Positions 42,518 to 52,144 of a stretch of 64,000 bases of DNA are shown here, one piece after another (position 1 is the first letter of the stretch; each line of letters starts with the position of its first letter). The stretch is from Silvibacterium bohemicum (GTDB lineage: Bacteria; Acidobacteriota; Terriglobia; Terriglobales; Acidobacteriaceae). The notes under the pieces were generated by a model that was given only the letters and a program-made list of their open reading frames with translations, was not told the origin of the DNA and did not search any database. The translations under genes were made by a program, and so were the position numbers. The stretch lies in NCBI RefSeq assembly GCF_001006305.1, contig NZ_LBHJ01000003.1, positions 857,709 to 921,708 of the forward strand. Direction: 5' to 3'.

Positions 42518-44899
42518 CTACGTCGACGACCGCAGCAATAAATAGCCACCGGCCAGCGCAAACAGCACGTCCGGAGACCACGCCGCAAGAAACGCCGGCA
42601 ATAGATTCACATTTCCCATGGCCTCGAATGTGCCATCGACAACGAAGTACGTAATCGCCACACCGATCGCAACGCCGATGCCCGCCAGCGACCCCCGCTT
42701 GCCCATGGACAACGCGAAGGGAACCGCCAGCACCGCCATCACCATCGTAATGATGGGATAAGCCAGCTTACGATTCAGCTGCACGCGCAGCCGCATAGTG
42801 TCGAAACCGCTCTGGCGCAGGTCGCGGATGTACGCGGAGAGCTCCTGGAAGCTCATCTCCGACGACAGCCGCACCTCTTTCTTGAAATATTGCGGCCGCT
42901 CCTGGATCTCCGGGAAGGTGCTCAGCTCAAACTGCTTGTAGCTGCTGATCTCGTCGCCATCGAAGGTCCTCACCCATCCATGTTCGAAGGCCCATTTGTG
43001 CAGCGTCGGCTCCCAGTGGGCGTTCGAAGCGTAGATGCGCTGCGTGATCGAGAAGGTCTCGGGGTTGAATTCGAAGATGGTGATGTTCCCGAAGGAATCC
43101 TGGTCGGCGTCGAAATATTCGTAATAGAAGATGCGGCCCGGCTTGCCCGGCTCCTGCTGGCCGAAAATCCAGTTCTGTCCCGGATGCTCCATGGTCTGCG
43201 CCGGCCGGCCTTTGATTACGTTGCGCAAGGCCTCCTGCCGCCGGTTGGCCTTGGGCAGATAAACTTCGTCGAAGACGAAGAGCGATACAGCCAGCAGGCA
43301 TGCGATCACCATCACTGGCAGCACGATGCGATAAAGACTAATGCCGGAGGCCTTCATCGCCGTCAGTTCGCTCGACCGGTTGAACAACCCGAAGACCACC
43401 AGCACTGCAATCAGCACACTCAGCGGCGTAATGGTGTAGATCATGCTAGGCGTCAGGTTGATCAGGTACTCGCCGACCGTCACCAGCGCCGTGCGGTTAC
43501 GGATGATGTCTCCGAGCAGCTCGAAGAAGGTGAAGACCAGCATCAGCATCACGAAGGTGACCAGTACCATGGCGAACGTGGTCAGAAATTCCCGGAGCAC
43601 ATATTCGTCGAGAATCAGCGGGAAGCGCCCGCGCGTCGCCCTGGGTTTGATCGCCGCTGGACGCTGAACCGTTTCCTGGGTATCGCTCTTGGCCGATGAC
43701 TTGAACCAGCTTCCGATCGAAGTCAATGCCGCGAGAGCCGCTCCGCCCGTCGACATCTGCCGCAGCAGGAAGATGCCGCAGGCCGCGAAGAGCACATTGG
43801 CTGCCCATACTCCGACCGCAGCCGATACCTTGTTCTGCCGGGCTAGCGCCGTCCCGGTCGAGGAGAGAAAGTAATAGATGAAGACCAGGACAATGGTCAG
43901 GACGAATCCTGCGCTCTTGCCTCCCCGCTTCGAGGAAAGTCCGAGTGGAACGCCCACCAGCATGAGCACCAGGCACGCCGCCGGATAAGCAAAGCGCTTA
44001 TGCAGCTCGATCAGATACCACTGGCCGCCCTTGAGGTGCGAGTGGGCAAGCAGTTCGCGATTCGACATGGCCAGAATCGGCGCGTCACTTCGCGTAGCGT
44101 GCGTGTCCTCCTGCGTCGTCAGCTGCAGCGGAAGATCGGTCTGCGAAAATGTGGAGACGGTGTAGTGGTCGGGATCGTCGGTCTGGATCTGGTGTTCGGT
44201 GCCGTCGCGCAGGCGCATCACCGCACCTTCATCCTTGCGATTGACGACCGTGGCTACGGCGCCAGTGGTGACCTTGGGCGCATTGGGATCGGAGAGATCG
44301 GCTAGAAAGATCTGCCGCCAGTTGGTTGCACCCGAGGCCGGACGCACATTCTCGACATAGAGTACGTAATTCTTGAAATCCTCGTAGAAAACCCGCGGCT
44401 GAACCTCATAGGAGGCCTGCGCATTCAGCAGCTCGGATTCGAGATTGATGGTTGTCGCCGAGGCTTTGGGAGCGAAGTAAAGGGTGTTCGCCAAACCCAC
44501 GCCCCATCCGGTAATGGACACCAGGCCGACCACCGCAACAAACGTCCACACGCCCACGCCCGAGGCGCGCATCGCCGTGATCTCGCTGTCCGCCGCCAAA
44601 CGGCTCAGTCCGAGCAGAATGCCGACCAGCACGGCCATGGGAATGGTGACCGTGAACATGTTCGGCAAGGTGAGCAGAAATATCTCGATGACCAGACCGA
44701 GCGACGCGCTGTTGCGCACCACCAGCTCCAGCAGATGGGGCAGGTCGCGCATGAAGAGCACAAACGTAAAAAGCGCCCCGCCAATCAGAGCGTGAGAGAG
44801 CACTTCCTTGAGGATGTATCGAGTAAGAATGCGCACAAACGTCGGTCCGTTCTCAGTGTATCGCGCTATTTGAGACAGGACAGGAATCCATCCGCTCAA
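42518..44899 (-). CDS. lptFG: Fused LptF-LptG lipopolysaccharide export permease
   Basis: A 793-residue protein made of two YjgP/YjgQ-type permease units. Unit 1 (about 20-410): RYILKEVLSHALIGGALFTF, MAVLVGILLGLSRLAADSEI, periplasmic beta-jellyroll, then two or three helices. Unit 2 (about 425-793) repeats this: DEYVLREFLTTFAMVLVTFV, FGLFNRSSELTAMKASG, jellyroll, final helices. Both units have the SEITAMRASG/SELTAMKASG box. In E. coli these are two separate genes (lptF and lptG), whose products form the LptB2FG extractor with LptB. Here one polypeptide would carry both halves. The start may be GTG about 20 codons later (VRILTRYILKE). It implies an outer membrane with LPS. Confidence 0.88.
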   Translation of the reverse strand: MSGWIPVLSQIARYTENGPTFVRILTRYILKEVLSHALIGGALFTFVLFMRDLPHLLELVVRNSASLGLVIEIFLLTLPNMFTVTIPMAVLVGILLGLSRLAADSEITAMRASGVGVWTFVAVVGLVSITGWGVGLANTLYFAPKASATTINLESELLNAQASYEVQPRVFYEDFKNYVLYVENVRPASGATNWRQIFLADLSDPNAPKVTTGAVATVVNRKDEGAVMRLRDGTEHQIQTDDPDHYTVSTFSQTDLPLQLTTQEDTHATRSDAPILAMSNRELLAHSHLKGGQWYLIELHKRFAYPAACLVLMLVGVPLGLSSKRGGKSAGFVLTIVLVFIYYFLSSTGTALARQNKVSAAVGVWAANVLFAACGIFLLRQMSTGGAALAALTSIGSWFKSSAKSDTQETVQRPAAIKPRATRGRFPLILDEYVLREFLTTFAMVLVTFVMLMLVFTFFELLGDIIRNRTALVTVGEYLINLTPSMIYTITPLSVLIAVLVVFGLFNRSSELTAMKASGISLYRIVLPVMVIACLLAVSLFVFDEVYLPKANRRQEALRNVIKGRPAQTMEHPGQNWIFGQQEPGKPGRIFYYEYFDADQDSFGNITIFEFNPETFSITQRIYASNAHWEPTLHKWAFEHGWVRTFDGDEISSYKQFELSTFPEIQERPQYFKKEVRLSSEMSFQELSAYIRDLRQSGFDTMRLRVQLNRKLAYPIITMVMAVLAVPFALSMGKRGSLAGIGVAIGVAITYFVVDGTFEAMGNVNLLPAFLAAWSPDVLFALAGGYLLLRSST

Positions 44900-45075
44900 A
44901 CATCGGCGTGCCCACCGGCTCGAATGTCATTTTGACGACCGAAGGGAGGAAGAATCTCAGCCATGTTTGTCGCAGCATCGTCGATATTCTTCGCTACGCT
45001 TCGAATGATGTCGCGTAGGTATTGCTTTGTTATTGATATGAGATCTTCGGTCAGCGTCCAAAGACACCAGGTGCT

Positions 45076-45099
45076 CCACATCTCGCGTCTGAGATGTGG
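45076..45099. repeat. Palindromic repeat CCACATCTC-N6-GAGATGTGG
   Basis: A perfect 9-bp inverted repeat (45076-45084 with 45091-45099) around six bases, in the gap between the two-component system and the LptF-LptG gene. Related copy at 39869-39890. Confidence 0.65.
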
Positions 45100-45165
45100 A
45101 TACACATTCGCCGTTACAACTACGGATCAGGCGCCGAAGGCGCAATTGCCTGGACGGCCAGTCCC

Positions 45166-45891
45166 TCAGGCTCCGTCAGCAAAAAAACGATACCCAATCC
45201 CGCGCACCGTCTGCAGATAACGCGGCTGAGAAGGCTCATCTTCGATGTAACGCCGCAGGCGCACGATGAAGTTGTCGATGGCGCGCGTGTCGGTGTCGTC
45301 GCGCAGCCGCCACACCTGCTCCAGCAGCTCTTTCCGGGAGATAGTGCGGCCCTGGTTGCGTACCAGGTAGCGCAGCAGATCGGCTTCCATCAGTGTCAGC
45401 CGGATCATGCGGCCGCCTGCCGTCAGTTCCAGACCTTCGAAATCAATGGTGCGCCCCGAGAATGTGAACCTGGAGAGCTCTTCCGGCGGCGCGGGGCTCT
45501 CTTCTGGAGGACGATGCCACTTCATCCGCCGTAGCAGGCCCTTCAATCGAGCCAAAAGTATCGACAGATCGAAGGGCTTGGGCAGATAGTCGTCCGCGCC
45601 CGCCTCGAATCCCTTCAAAACATCTTCAGGACGCCCTCGCGCCGTCAGCATCAGCACCGGCACGAAGCTTTTGCGCGCCCGCAGCTCGGCGACCACGTCG
45701 AAGCCGCTGATCCCGGGCAGCATCACGTCGAGCAACACCGCGTCGAATGTCTCCCGCGCCAGCCTCGCCAGCGCCGCCTCGCCATCGCCATCGATGGCGA
45801 CCTCGTAGCCCTCCGCCTGCAGGTTGAAGAGCAAGCCCTGCGCCAGGTGCGCTTCGTCTTCGACGATCAAAATGCGATTCGCTTCGGTCAC
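45166..45891 (-). CDS. OmpR-family response regulator
   Basis: A 241-residue two-domain regulator: receiver domain (1-120) with Asp11-Glu12 acidic pocket, phosphoacceptor Asp55 (AVLLDVMLPG) and Lys105 (LPKPFD); winged-helix DNA-binding domain (140-241) with the closing motif TRAIDNFIVRLRRYIEDEP and TVRGIGYRF. It overlaps the histidine kinase gene by four bases, so both are cotranslated as a pair. Target genes cannot be read from this window. PhoB/OmpR subtype. Confidence 0.92.
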   Translation of the reverse strand: MTEANRILIVEDEAHLAQGLLFNLQAEGYEVAIDGDGEAALARLARETFDAVLLDVMLPGISGFDVVAELRARKSFVPVLMLTARGRPEDVLKGFEAGADDYLPKPFDLSILLARLKGLLRRMKWHRPPEESPAPPEELSRFTFSGRTIDFEGLELTAGGRMIRLTLMEADLLRYLVRNQGRTISRKELLEQVWRLRDDTDTRAIDNFIVRLRRYIEDEPSQPRYLQTVRGIGYRFFADGA

Positions 45892-46829
45892 GATGCCTCC
45901 TGGTCCCGCGGCGTCAGCAGGCGAGGCAGCTGCACGCTAAACGTCGCGCCCTTACCCTCGCCGGGACTGGCTGCGAAGGCATCGCCGCCATGCTGGCGCG
46001 CGATCGTGCGCACCAGGAATAGTCCCAGCCCCGTGCCCTTGGTCTTGAGTACGCTGCGTGTCGGCACGCGATAGAAGCGTTTGAATATCCTTTTCAGATG
46101 CGCGGGAGGAATGCCGATGCCGGAATCGCTGACGCTCAGCATCACCCAGGCATCGCCCTGGACGCGCAGCGTGACCCGGATATTCATCTCGTTCGGTGAG
46201 TACTTCACCGCATTGTTCAACAGGTTCAGCACCACCGTCTGCAGCTCTTCGGGACTGCCGCGCACGATAGCCGGCGTCTCAGGCTCGATGGATTCGAAGA
46301 CGATGCCCGGCGCTTTTTGATCGGCGCCTGCCAGGTGACTTCTGGAACGGGTCATCTCCACGCACTGCTCCGCCAGCTGCCGCATGTCGACGGGAATCCG
46401 CACTTGCTTGCGGGAGCTCTGTCCAACTTCGCCGGCCTTCAAAACCTGCTCGACGGTGGCCAGTAGCCGGTCACTGTCCTCGCGCATGATCTTGTAAAAC
46501 TCGAGCCGCTTGTCCTGCGGCAGCTCGCGACGCTCCAGCGTCTCGAGATAAAGCTGGATGGAGGCGATTGGCGTCTTCAGCTCATGGGTGACGGCGTTGA
46601 GGAAGGCGTCGTGCCGTTCGTTTCGCCGCACCTCGCGCACCAGAAAGATAGTGTTCAAAGCCACGCCGGCGATGAGCAGCGCGAAGAAGGGAATTCCCAC
46701 CACCAGCGGCACCAGCCGCCGCCAGTTCAGGATGATCCATCCGACATTTAAGGTGACCGCCACCCCGACCAGGCAACTGCCCAGCACGATGAACAGCACC
46801 ATGTTTCGTCTTCGTCCGCTGACTCTCAT
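45888..46829 (-). CDS. Sensor histidine kinase
   Basis: A 313-residue membrane histidine kinase, cognate to the adjacent regulator. Two membrane helices (about 11-30 and 38-63) without a notable periplasmic domain, then the HisKA domain with His82 (NAVTHELKTPIAS), N box LLNNAVKYSP, G1 DSGIGIP, F region and G2 GTGLGLFLV. The minimal sensor suggests signals sensed in the membrane or via partners. The start at 46829 was chosen as the first plausible one near TM1; it might be 21 codons earlier. Confidence 0.88.
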   Translation of the reverse strand: MRVSGRRRNMVLFIVLGSCLVGVAVTLNVGWIILNWRRLVPLVVGIPFFALLIAGVALNTIFLVREVRRNERHDAFLNAVTHELKTPIASIQLYLETLERRELPQDKRLEFYKIMREDSDRLLATVEQVLKAGEVGQSSRKQVRIPVDMRQLAEQCVEMTRSRSHLAGADQKAPGIVFESIEPETPAIVRGSPEELQTVVLNLLNNAVKYSPNEMNIRVTLRVQGDAWVMLSVSDSGIGIPPAHLKRIFKRFYRVPTRSVLKTKGTGLGLFLVRTIARQHGGDAFAASPGEGKGATFSVQLPRLLTPRDQEAS

Positions 46830-46936
46830 TGACGCTTTCAGCCGCCGTTTTTTATCGCAGGGAAATGTTCGCCGCAAAGAAAACGCCCGCACCGAAAGTG
46901 TACCGGGGCGGGCGATCCAATTATGAGAAGCCGCAA

Positions 46937-46957
46937 AACAGCACTAGGAGTGGTGTT
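46937..46957 (-). terminator. Rho-independent-like terminator of desaturase gene
   Basis: On the minus strand AACACCACT (46957-46949) pairs with AGTGCTGTT (46945-46937), one mismatch, followed by TTGC. It lies about 40 bases after the desaturase stop codon and before the kinase gene. Confidence 0.5.
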
Positions 46958-46995
46958 TTTTCTAAACCCTACCCCCTGATCCCTAAACCCTGCTT

Positions 46996-47928
46996 TTACG
47001 CTACTCCTGCGGGCTTGGGATCATGCGGGTCATATTGCGCCAGCTTCAGATCTTTGGCCAATCCGAGCTTTTTGAGCAGAAGGATGCCGAGATAGTTCTG
47101 GTCGAGCTCGTACCACGCCAGGCCATGACGAACCGAAACCGGATGCGCGTGGTGATTGTTGTGCCATCCCTCGCCGCCGGTCAGCATGGCTACCCACCAA
47201 CTGTTGCGCGAGTCGTCTTTGGTCTCGAAGCGGCGCGATCCCCACATGTGCGTCGCCGAATTGACCAGCCAGGTGGCGTGCAGGCCGAGAGTCACGCGCA
47301 GGAAGATGCCCCACATCACGCAGGACCATCCGCCAATCGCCAGCAGGCCCAGGCCGACAACCACCATCGGCACCCAGTGATACTTGCTCAGCCAAACGTG
47401 GAACTTGTCGCGAGCCAGGTCCGGTGCGTAGCGGGTGAGCATGGCCGTCTCGGCGTGCATGGAGACGCCGCAGATGATCCAGCCCATGTGAGCCCACCAG
47501 CCGCCTTCTTTCGGAGTGTGCGGGTCGCCCTCATGATCGGAGAGCTGATGGTGGACGCGATGCGTGGCCACCCAGAAGATCGGTCCGCCTTCGAGCGACA
47601 GCGTCGCGCCGATGGTCATGAAATACTCCAGCCACTTGGGAACCTTGTAGCCGCGATGCGTCAGCAGCCGGTGATAGCACATGCCGATGCCGACGTTCGA
47701 AGCATAGATCCACAACACCACGGTGCAGATCAAGGCCTTCCACGAGAACATGAACAGCGCTGCTACCGCGCCGATATGAAAGAGCACCATGAAGACGGTA
47801 GTGATGACGCTGATCCGTCCACTTTGCGCCTGCCGCCCCAATGCGAACTGCGCCTTGGTTTCCGCAGCCGTCCGTTTCGGAGCTGGGGTGGTGGCTGTGG
47901 AGGATTCTTCGAGCAAATCGATTGGCAT
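46996..47928 (-). CDS. Acyl-lipid/acyl-CoA fatty acid desaturase
   Basis: A 310-residue membrane desaturase. Its three histidine boxes are HRLLTH (86-91), HRVHH (123-127) and a later HNNHH (near 257-261, WHNNHHAHP), binding the di-iron centre. The proteins of this type introduce a cis double bond (delta-9-like) in saturated acyl chains. Four hydrophobic segments near 45-80, 105-120, 190-225. No strong ribosome-binding site before the ATG. A plausible role is adjusting membrane fluidity. It precedes the two-component system on the same strand, separated by a terminator-like hairpin. Confidence 0.9.
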   Translation of the reverse strand: MPIDLLEESSTATTPAPKRTAAETKAQFALGRQAQSGRISVITTVFMVLFHIGAVAALFMFSWKALICTVVLWIYASNVGIGMCYHRLLTHRGYKVPKWLEYFMTIGATLSLEGGPIFWVATHRVHHQLSDHEGDPHTPKEGGWWAHMGWIICGVSMHAETAMLTRYAPDLARDKFHVWLSKYHWVPMVVVGLGLLAIGGWSCVMWGIFLRVTLGLHATWLVNSATHMWGSRRFETKDDSRNSWWVAMLTGGEGWHNNHHAHPVSVRHGLAWYELDQNYLGILLLKKLGLAKDLKLAQYDPHDPKPAGVA

Positions 47929-48085
47929 GAGGTGAGACTTCTCCCGTACGGTGAATACCTGAAATGACCGTATCAGTGAAGCGCCGTCCCCATGTGTAAG
48001 ACTTTTGTAATGGCAATGGAATCAAAAGCATTCCGCCGTCGATGTAACCCGGAAGTGCTACCGTTTCCAGCAGATACGGCTTCGA

Positions 48086-48853
48086 TCAGCGCTGCGGCGC
48101 CACCAGTGCGAACAACGCTCCCTGCGGATCCAATGCCTGTACGATCCAGAGTCCGCCCGGCACCTGATGAGGACCGTTCGTAACCTGGCCGCCGGCATCC
48201 TTGATGCGCTCGATAGCCGCGTCGATGGCGTCGACATTGAAGTAGTAGAGCCAGAAAGGCGCCGGACTCTGCGGCATCTTCGTCATCACGCCGCCCACCG
48301 GATTACCGCCCGTCGAAAAGATTTGATAGCTTCCCATCGGCCCCATGTCGATCGTTTCCGTCTTGCCCCACCCAAACAGCCCCGAATAAAACTCCCAGGC
48401 GGTGTCCAGATCGCCGGCATGCAGCTCATGCCAGCCGATACGTCCGGGTGCGTTTCCCGCTTCTGCCGGAGGGTCTCCAGCGTTGGCCGCGAACAGCGCA
48501 AAAGTGGCCCCGTGGGGATCGGCCACGATGGCAAACCGCCCCACTCCATTCGGAATGTCTTCCGGAGCGCGAAGAACCTTCCCGCCCGCTCCCGTGACTT
48601 TCGCCGCGTAGGCATCCACATTGTCGACGCCGAGATAGCCCATCCATGCTGGCGACGCACCTGCAGCGTCGGGAGGAATCGGCATCAGCCCGGCAATCAT
48701 CGTCGCGCCCATGGTGAAGAGGTGGTAGGGACGCTCGACCATCCCCGAGTCCATCGAGCCCCATCCGGCAACCTTGCCGTAGAAGGTCGCCGCCGCCTTG
48801 ATATCGCTGGTCATCAGGTCGTACCAGACGAATTTGTTTACCTTGTCGGACAT
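48086..48853 (-). CDS. VOC family (glyoxalase-like) protein, two domains
   Basis: A 255-residue protein built of two vicinal-oxygen-chelate modules. The first opens with NKFVWYDLMTSDIKAAATFY, the second with GRIGWHELHAGDLDTAWEFY, each a beta-alpha-beta2 start typical of glyoxalase/bleomycin-resistance/dioxygenase superfamily proteins. GAGGAGA precedes the ATG at 48853. Substrate unknown; homologues are annotated as glyoxalase/extradiol-dioxygenase-like and may bind metal, with candidates His and Glu in each module. Confidence 0.85.
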   Translation of the reverse strand: MSDKVNKFVWYDLMTSDIKAAATFYGKVAGWGSMDSGMVERPYHLFTMGATMIAGLMPIPPDAAGASPAWMGYLGVDNVDAYAAKVTGAGGKVLRAPEDIPNGVGRFAIVADPHGATFALFAANAGDPPAEAGNAPGRIGWHELHAGDLDTAWEFYSGLFGWGKTETIDMGPMGSYQIFSTGGNPVGGVMTKMPQSPAPFWLYYFNVDAIDAAIERIKDAGGQVTNGPHQVPGGLWIVQALDPQGALFALVAPQR

Positions 48854-49086
48854 TGCAGATCTCCTCTGTGAGGCGGGGTAAGGGAAGGACGAAGGACAAG
48901 CTCGCCCCCCAACGTTCAGCAAAGACACGCTAGTGCAGTCCGTCATGAGAGCGCAAGATTAAAAAGGCCAGCTGTCTGTGAAAAAACAATGTTGGCGGCG
49001 CGAGGGCCGTTGCACGCGCTGCCGGCGAACATCGAGTGCACCCAGTGCGATGCACCTTCATCGTTTGTTAACCTCTTCCGCAGACC

Positions 49087-51984
49087 ATGAATCGTATGCA
49101 CTCCCACCCCGCCCGGCTTTTGCTCCGTTTGTTGCCGCCGCGCCTGGCCGCTTGCCTCGCAATTGCTGTCCTTTCTCTTTCGCTTTCTGCCCAGAACGCC
49201 GGCCAGGCCATCAATCTGCCCACCAGCAAACAGATTGTGCAGCCGGTTCCCGGATCGCCGGCGCGGCTGAACAGCCTGCCGATGGGCACAGCCTGGTCGC
49301 CCGACGGGCGTTATCTGGCGCTGGTCAATGCGGGATACGGAACACCGGACTCCGACTACTCGCAGTCCATCGCCATCCTCGACACGACCACCGGCAAGCT
49401 GGCGGACTTTCCCGATCAGCGCACCCTCGTCGGCGCGTCGCAGACCATGTACTCCGGCGTAGCCTTTTCGCTCGACGGCTCGCACGTCTACGTCAGCTTC
49501 GACTCTCTCTCCGCGCCCGAGGGAGGCACGCCAACGCAGACCGGCAACGCCATTGCCGTTTACAGCCTCACCGATGGCGCGCTGAAGCCCGGCCGTCTGA
49601 TTCCCGTCCCGCTTCAGCATCTCGCTGCAGGCCGCACCCAGAATGAAGTCGGCAAACCATTACCCGACGGGGTCGCCAACCCGCTGCCTACCGGCCTCGC
49701 CGTCTTCAAGGGCGATGACGGGCAGGAGAAGCTGCTGGTCGCGGACGAATTCTCCGACGATGTTCTGCTGGTCGACCCCGCATCCGGCAAGGTGCTCACC
49801 CGCTTCGACCTGGCCAGCCATCCTGTCGTGCCATCGTCCTACCCCATTGCTATCGCCGTAACCAGAGACGGACACCGCGCCTTTGTCGCTCTGTGGAATG
49901 AGTCTGCCGTTGCCGAGCTCGATCTGCGCGCAGGGAAGATTACAGGTAAAGTGGCGCTGCTGCCTGCGTCGTCGGAGATCCTGCCCAGCTCGCATCCCTG
50001 CGCCATGGCCTTCAGCCCGGACGAGAAGACGCTGTACGTGGCACTGGCCAATCGCGATGCCATCGCCGCGGTCAGCCTTGGCGGAAAAAACATGCGGCTG
50101 GTGCGCTTGTATGATTCGCGGCTGCCCGGCCAGCGCTATTTCGGAGCCATGCCGGACGCAGTCGCTGTCTCCTCTGACGGGCAGACGCTCTACGCGGCCA
50201 ACTCCGGTTCGGACGCCATCGCTGTCTTCCGCACCAAACCGGCCAGCCAGGTTGGTGCTCCGGAGCAGGCTGTGGGCTTCATCCCCACCGAGTGGTATCC
50301 CTCGGCGATGACCGTAAAGGGCGACAAGCTCTATGTAGCCACTGGCAAAGGACAGGGAACTGGCCCGAACGTCGCTCCCCAACCGGAACCGGCCCATCCC
50401 GTAGCCAACCAGCCGGCGCGCACGCAGCGGCCGCACACCTACATCGCGACCCTGCTGCATGGATCGCTCGCCACCATCGACCGCAACGAAGCGCAGAAAG
50501 ATCTACCCGAGCTGACCCGGCAGGTGATGGCCAGCAACCTGATGCAGGCGGCGCAGACGCACATCCCCTTTGCCGAGTCGTCCAGCAATCCGTCGGGAAG
50601 TAATCCGATTCACCATGTGATCTACATCATCAAGGAGAATCGCACCTACGATCAGATCTTCGGCGACCTCGAGGCGGGCAGTCACAAGGTCGGCGACGGC
50701 GATTCCTCACTCACCATGTATGGCGCGGCCGTCACTCCGAACCTGCACAAGCTGGCGCTGCAGTTCGGCGTCCTCGACAATTTCTACGACTCGGGCGAGG
50801 TCTCCGGCGACGGGCATGTCTGGTCGACCGCCGGCATCACCAGCGATTACACCGAGCGCGACTGGCAGCAGTCCTACCGCGGCCGCGAGCGCACTTATGA
50901 CTTCGAAGGCGTGGTGCAGAACGGCTACCCGATCCAGGAGAAGATTCCCGATATAAACGAGCCGGCCAGCGGATATCTCTGGACCGATCTCGCCAAAAAC
51001 GGCAAGACCCTTTACCACTTCGGAGAATTTGTCTCCACCAAGTTCTGCGACGACTCAGGCGAGGCACCGAAAGAGAAATCTCCTCTCGAGGGCACACCCG
51101 AGCCCACCCACTTCTGCCCCACCGCCTACATCAAGCCGGGCGAGGATGTTCCGGCAAACTACGGCGGAGGTAAGAGCCCTTATCCCTGGAACATTCCGCT
51201 CATCTATCGCAATGTCGCGACCAAGCCTGAGCTCGAAGGCAACTTCGATCCGCAGTATCCAGACTTCAATCTCAGCTTTCCCGATCAGCTTCGCGTCAAC
51301 GAATTCCTGACTCACTTCAACAGTTGGGTCGAGGAACGCAAAGCGGGGCACGACAATATGCCGGCCTTCGTCATGCTGCGCTTGCCCAACGACCACACCG
51401 CCGGAACCCGTCCCGGCTCGCCAACTCCGCGCGCCTCGGTCGCGGACAACGACCTCGCCGTAGGCCGCGCGGTCGAAGCCATCGCGAACAGCCCCTATTG
51501 GGACGACACTGCATTCTTCATCCTTGAAGACGACGCCCAGGACGGCGCGGACCACGTCGACGCTCACCGCTCCATCGCTCTGGTGGTCAGCAAGTATTCT
51601 CCACGGGCCGCCGATCCGACCGTCGACCACAACTTCTACACCACGGTCAGCGTGCTGCACACCATGGAAGACCTGCTCGGCATTCCTCCGATGAACAACA
51701 ACGACGCCTTTGCCCCGCTGATCGCGCCGCTCTTCGCCGGAGAAGGGAATCAGCCCGCCTACACCGCCGACTACACCAATCGCGACAATAAACTGATTTA
51801 CACCGCGAACGTTGCGAAGGCTGAGGGCGCCAAGGAGTCAAGCAAGATGGACTTCACCCATGAAGACCGGGCCGACCCACGCAAGCTGAACGTCATCCTC
51901 TGGAAAGATGCCATGGGATCGAAGCCGGTGCCGGCGATGATTCTGCATCCCCATACACCGCATAAGGACGATGACGATGATTAG
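49087..51984 (+). CDS. Bifunctional YncE-like beta-propeller / phosphoesterase protein
   Basis: A 965-residue exported protein (signal peptide 1-35). The first ~400 residues form a beta-propeller of YncE type (repeats like SPDGRYLALVN, SPDEKTLYVALAN, SSDGQTLYAANSGSDAI). From about 515 a phosphoesterase/alkaline-phosphatase-superfamily domain follows: HVIYIIKENRTYDQIFGD, LDNFYDSGEVSGDGH, and LPNDHTAG, ILEDDAQDGADHVDAHRS with metal-binding Asp and His. The C-terminal end is HKDDDDD. Proteins of this architecture are common in Acidobacteria. The phosphate ester substrate is unknown. Confidence 0.88.
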   Translation: MNRMHSHPARLLLRLLPPRLAACLAIAVLSLSLSAQNAGQAINLPTSKQIVQPVPGSPARLNSLPMGTAWSPDGRYLALVNAGYGTPDSDYSQSIAILDTTTGKLADFPDQRTLVGASQTMYSGVAFSLDGSHVYVSFDSLSAPEGGTPTQTGNAIAVYSLTDGALKPGRLIPVPLQHLAAGRTQNEVGKPLPDGVANPLPTGLAVFKGDDGQEKLLVADEFSDDVLLVDPASGKVLTRFDLASHPVVPSSYPIAIAVTRDGHRAFVALWNESAVAELDLRAGKITGKVALLPASSEILPSSHPCAMAFSPDEKTLYVALANRDAIAAVSLGGKNMRLVRLYDSRLPGQRYFGAMPDAVAVSSDGQTLYAANSGSDAIAVFRTKPASQVGAPEQAVGFIPTEWYPSAMTVKGDKLYVATGKGQGTGPNVAPQPEPAHPVANQPARTQRPHTYIATLLHGSLATIDRNEAQKDLPELTRQVMASNLMQAAQTHIPFAESSSNPSGSNPIHHVIYIIKENRTYDQIFGDLEAGSHKVGDGDSSLTMYGAAVTPNLHKLALQFGVLDNFYDSGEVSGDGHVWSTAGITSDYTERDWQQSYRGRERTYDFEGVVQNGYPIQEKIPDINEPASGYLWTDLAKNGKTLYHFGEFVSTKFCDDSGEAPKEKSPLEGTPEPTHFCPTAYIKPGEDVPANYGGGKSPYPWNIPLIYRNVATKPELEGNFDPQYPDFNLSFPDQLRVNEFLTHFNSWVEERKAGHDNMPAFVMLRLPNDHTAGTRPGSPTPRASVADNDLAVGRAVEAIANSPYWDDTAFFILEDDAQDGADHVDAHRSIALVVSKYSPRAADPTVDHNFYTTVSVLHTMEDLLGIPPMNNNDAFAPLIAPLFAGEGNQPAYTADYTNRDNKLIYTANVAKAEGAKESSKMDFTHEDRADPRKLNVILWKDAMGSKPVPAMILHPHTPHKDDDDD

Positions 51985-52023
51985 GCTTCGATAACAAAGC
52001 CAACTATCGCCAAACATTCACTT

Positions 52024-52057
52024 GTCATCCTGAGCGAGCGCAGCGAGTCGAAGGACC
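52024..52057. repeat. Dispersed intergenic repeat of the GTCATCCTGAGCG type
   Basis: A sequence starting GTCATCCTGAGCGAGCGCA and ending GTCGAAGGACC lies in the gap between two genes. This unit is a known style of abundant intergenic repeat in Acidobacteria and other soil bacteria; only one copy is present in this window. Confidence 0.5.
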
Positions 52058-52144
52058 TGCAGTTTGCTCGCAGCGCCACGAATCTTGCGAATCCGCAATC
52101 TGTCAGCATCGACGTGATCAGGGCCGGTGCTCTACGAGAATTCT

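Noticed and set aside
49660-50460. A 266-residue minus-strand frame
   Set aside because: It is antisense to the beta-propeller part of the YncE/phosphoesterase gene.
52024-52057. Insertion sequence end
   Set aside because: No transposase or flanking inverted repeats; the sequence fits a common dispersed intergenic repeat.
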